From: JBBDYH01 sp040901795
GTDB lineage: Bacteria; Planctomycetota; Planctomycetia; Pirellulales; JALHPA01
Length of the DNA: 64,000 nt
Assembly (NCBI GenBank): GCA_040901795.1
Contig: JBBDYH010000147.1
Location: forward strand, 7,869 to 71,868
Reading direction: 5' to 3'
The notes under the pieces are model-generated. The model was not told the origin of the DNA, searched no databases, and saw only the letters and a list, made by a program, of their open reading frames with translations. How positions within the stretch are numbered: position 1 is the stretch's first letter; the number at the start of each line of letters is the position of its first letter. Shown piece by piece: positions 61,573 to 64,000 of the stretch. Position numbers and translations under genes: made by a program.

Positions 61573-63300
61573 ATGAGCGAAGTGCGCTTAATCGTTCGCG
61601 ACGTTAGACGGTCCCTTTGCGGTAATGTGCATGGCAGTGTCGCCGACGCACTCGTGGCAGCGCTGTCCGCGGAGCCCGAGACCATCGAGGAATTGCAAGC
61701 GGCCGTCGTGCGCTTCGAGCGGCCGCTGCATGGGCCGTGCCTGGCATGGTTTCACCGGGGCGAAGACGATACGCCTTGGGACGCCGGCTTGGTGATTATC
61801 GATCTGGCGGCACGCTTGGTGGTTTGCGAATCGAGCTATTCGTCCCCGGGCCCCGACGGCTGCCTCCAATACCACGACGGAACGCGAGCAACCGATAAGA
61901 CACTCCGCTACCACCTGCCCAAGGATTGGGAATTCACGAGGTATGCCGATGGATGGCAGTGCCTGGCGAAAGAGCGCAGGCGGGCTCTCGCCGCACGACC
62001 GCCGATCGACACGCGAGCGATTCTTTACGGCCGCCCGCTGGTAGAGTTCGTTGCCGCAGAGTTGTGGACGGCGCTGGCGTCCGTGCCGTCGGCGGTCGCC
62101 GGCGAGGCAAGCAAAGAGACAGCGGATGCACCGTCCTGGGATGATGCCGAGCCAGAGGGGGCCAATGCCGACGACCAAACTCGCGCCGCGATTCGCGAGG
62201 TTCATGTCCGCTGGCTTATGACGCCGCGCGACGACCTCAACGGCCGGACGCCGCGCGAGATGATGCACGAGAAACGTGAATTCATCGCCTGGGACATGCA
62301 GGACCGCTGCGAGCAGTGGTCGCAGCTCGACGAAAGCCCCCCGCCGCTCGACCCCCAGTCGCACGCGTATCGTTTCGCCGGCTACGGCGTACACGAGATG
62401 GTGGTGTACTACTACCTTGTCCGGCATCTGCTTTGGTCGTGCCGGGACCTTTGCGCGGAGTTTCGGTCGACTCCGAAAAACGAGTTCGCGGCCACCGGCG
62501 ACTTCCTGACGACTGCTGTCCCGCAATTGGAGCACCTTCGCGATCAGTGGCTCGATGCGCCTAGCCGCGAGTACCACGGCCGCACGCCGCGGAGCATCAT
62601 CGACCGCGAGCGGCGGCGGATGCCCGAGGCGATGTCGCGCAGCGAGATCATGATCGACGATGATTGCCCGCTCTGCGCGATGGCTGCTGACATGCCGGGC
62701 CCCACGTTCTGGCATCTCGACGGCTGCAATATGGACCCAGACTTCGCGTTTTCGATCTTCGAGCGCACGCGCGAGGAGTGGGAGGAAAAGGAGCGCGAGT
62801 ACCAGGAGTTCAACCGCAAGTACAACGAGCGCCAGGCGGAGCGCGAGCGGCTCGGCGTCGAGTATCCGGGCAAAGGCTACAGCGACCCCGATTACGTCTG
62901 GCAGCGGAGCTTTGTCGCTCCCGAGTCGGAGGAGACGTCGCTCGTAATGCGGCTCTTTTCCATCGGATTCAACCTTTCGGAGCTGATTTGCGATTTGAAG
63001 GAACCGCCGGCGGAAGAGCTGAAGTTGCCGACGGACCAACGCGACCTGATCGACGGGCTGAGCCGCGACTTTGGCAACCTCCGCGACGTCGTGCAGTCGC
63101 CGGACGCGTCGCTCGGCGCTGCACTCATCGAACCCGTGCTCGATCGCTTCTGCGAAACATTGGCAGCAGTCACCGACGCACGCAACGACCTGGAGCCAAA
63201 GTGCACCGACTTACAACAGCAGTTGCGCCGCTTTCTCCACCCGCCCAGCGAAACCGACGATTCCGCAAGCTTTGAGGGTGATGACGACTTGCCGTTCTAG
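61573..63300 (+). CDS. Unknown protein with duplicated GRTP motif, zinc-like cluster and SSB-like C-terminal tail
   Basis: 575 residues, no signal peptide, not recognised as a whole. Two similar units occur: VRWLMTPRDDLNGRTPREMM (about 210) and DQWLDAPSREYHGRTPRSII (about 322), which recall the W..P...L.GRTP pattern of Xre/MbcA/ParS-type antitoxin regions. A CPLCAM...HLDGC arrangement (about 365-380) could bind zinc. A Glu/Arg-rich coiled-coil-like segment follows (about 395-425). The last residues, FEGDDDLPF, closely match the SSB C-terminal tip (DDDIPF) that docks repair proteins. No OB-fold is seen. Ordinary length and codon use suggest a real gene. Confidence 0.8.
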   Translation: MSEVRLIVRDVRRSLCGNVHGSVADALVAALSAEPETIEELQAAVVRFERPLHGPCLAWFHRGEDDTPWDAGLVIIDLAARLVVCESSYSSPGPDGCLQYHDGTRATDKTLRYHLPKDWEFTRYADGWQCLAKERRRALAARPPIDTRAILYGRPLVEFVAAELWTALASVPSAVAGEASKETADAPSWDDAEPEGANADDQTRAAIREVHVRWLMTPRDDLNGRTPREMMHEKREFIAWDMQDRCEQWSQLDESPPPLDPQSHAYRFAGYGVHEMVVYYYLVRHLLWSCRDLCAEFRSTPKNEFAATGDFLTTAVPQLEHLRDQWLDAPSREYHGRTPRSIIDRERRRMPEAMSRSEIMIDDDCPLCAMAADMPGPTFWHLDGCNMDPDFAFSIFERTREEWEEKEREYQEFNRKYNERQAERERLGVEYPGKGYSDPDYVWQRSFVAPESEETSLVMRLFSIGFNLSELICDLKEPPAEELKLPTDQRDLIDGLSRDFGNLRDVVQSPDASLGAALIEPVLDRFCETLAAVTDARNDLEPKCTDLQQQLRRFLHPPSETDDSASFEGDDDLPF

Positions 63301-63370
63301 CCGCATGACCGACAATATCTTTGCGGGCCGCTCTGCTGCGATATCTCAACAAGCAACAAAGGGGACGTTG

Positions 63371-64000
63371 ATGAAACCTGCGCCGCGATGGAATCAACTT
63401 GTTTGGTTAGTTGTTCTGGTTTGCCTCTTTGTCGCGCCCCTTCGCCAACTCGCCGCCGCCGACGCATCCGCGCCTAAGAAGATCGCCGGCGTCGAAGGGA
63501 TCACCGAATATCAGCTCGACAACGGCTTGCGCGTGCTCCTGTACCCCGACCAGTCACGGCCTAAGGTGACCGTGAACATGACTGTGCTCGTCGGCTCGCG
63601 GCACGAGGGCTATGGCGAAACCGGCATGGCTCATCTCCTGGAGCATATGGTCTTCAAGGGCACGCCGACGCATCCCAACATCCCCAAGGCGCTGCAAGAA
63701 TATGGCGCTCAGTGGAACGGCACCACCTCCGAGGACCGCACGAACTACTTCGAAACCGTCAACGCGGGCGACAAGAACCTGGAGTTCGCCATCCGGATGG
63801 AGGCCGACCGGCTGGTGAACAGCCGTGTCAAGCGCGAAGACCTGTTGTCCGAAATGACGGTCGTCCGCAACGAATTTGAGCGCAGCGAGAACGATCCCTC
63901 CAGCGTGCTCTACAAACGGATGATCGCGGCCGCGTTCGAATGGCACAATTACGGCAAAACCACCATCGGCAACCGCAGCGACATCGAGCGCGTGCCGATC
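63371..64000 (+). CDS. M16-family zinc peptidase (3' partial)
   Basis: Open from ATG 63371, with AAAGGGG upstream, to the window end. It begins with a signal peptide (LVWLVVLVCLFVAPLRQLAAA) and YQLDNGLRVLLYPD, then the inverted zinc motif HLLEH in GMAHLLEHMVFKG (the HxxEH of pitrilysins), GAQWNGTTSEDRTNYFETV and TVVRNEFERSENDPSS. M16 proteases cut peptides in the periplasm and usually have two such domains; only the first is visible. Confidence 0.93.
   Translation, partial: MKPAPRWNQLVWLVVLVCLFVAPLRQLAAADASAPKKIAGVEGITEYQLDNGLRVLLYPDQSRPKVTVNMTVLVGSRHEGYGETGMAHLLEHMVFKGTPTHPNIPKALQEYGAQWNGTTSEDRTNYFETVNAGDKNLEFAIRMEADRLVNSRVKREDLLSEMTVVRNEFERSENDPSSVLYKRMIAAAFEWHNYGKTTIGNRSDIERVPI

Overview
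The window looks like a chromosomal segment of a high-GC planctomycete, probably Pirellulales-like; the rank below phylum is inference. Evidence read from the sequence: giant secreted proteins whose N-termini carry the planctomycete LExR-LLA signature (LEPRQPLAG, LEHRTLLAV, LEDRALLAT), a DUF1571-type protein, CotH/lamin-tail and PQQ-propeller proteins, a Ser/Thr kinase fused to WD40 repeats next to an ECF sigma factor, and a bacterial tetrahydromethanopterin-type formyltransferase. No rRNA, tRNA or CRISPR was found. One 10-N assembly gap (11329-11338) interrupts a WD40 gene.

Layout. 1-5.7 kb: the end of a fused membrane/spermidine-synthase-like protein, an alpha/beta hydrolase, a DUF1571 protein, a metallo-beta-lactamase-fold hydrolase and an apparently deleted, in-frame ABC ATPase-permease chimera. 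5.8-14 kb, minus strand: an SdrD-B/FG-GAP surface protein, a secreted WD40 propeller, a sigma-54 activator with a degenerate receiver, and Ftr. 15-19.7 kb: AraC regulator, PQQ propeller and a CotH-family protein with a stop as its second codon. 19.7-21.9 kb is a gene-poor island holding a DAC-like (DACNV) fragment, a consensus promoter in front of a hairpin-rich candidate RNA, and a perfect 16-bp parS site. 21.9-31.7 kb: lipoamide dehydrogenase, hicB-hicA, an ECF sigma factor, PQQ propeller, methyltransferase, the Ku/LigD end-joining pair and an HMA-domain protein. 31.8-38.5 kb: alkaline phosphatase, ThuA protein, a second candidate small RNA with promoter and intrinsic terminator, and 2-oxoacid:ferredoxin oxidoreductase alpha/beta. 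38.6-51.6 kb: a decayed surface-protein remnant, sigma factor plus WD40 kinase, and two large LExR proteins sharing a beta-roll domain.

51.7-61.4 kb is the most coherent metabolic unit: hydroxyacid dehydrogenase, HpcH/HpaI aldolase, a D-apionate-lactonase-like protein, a complete sugar ABC transporter (ATPase, permease, lipoprotein binding protein), an ApsD-like Gfo/Idh/MocA dehydrogenase and a 3HCDH-fold dehydrogenase. I read it as an oxidative D-apiose (or similar branched sugar) pathway: import, oxidation to lactone, lactone opening, a second oxidation, retro-aldol cleavage. None of the RuBisCO-like or kinase genes I associate with known apionate routes is present, so the lower half may be new. 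After it come an unknown protein ending in an SSB-like DDDLPF tail and the start of an M16 protease.

At least ten families of short palindromic repeats are scattered through the window. Several touch genes: one lies in frame inside the kinase domain, one sits at the 5' end of the ThuA gene and one supplies the C-terminus of the hydroxyacid dehydrogenase. All homology calls are from reading motifs; no search was run.
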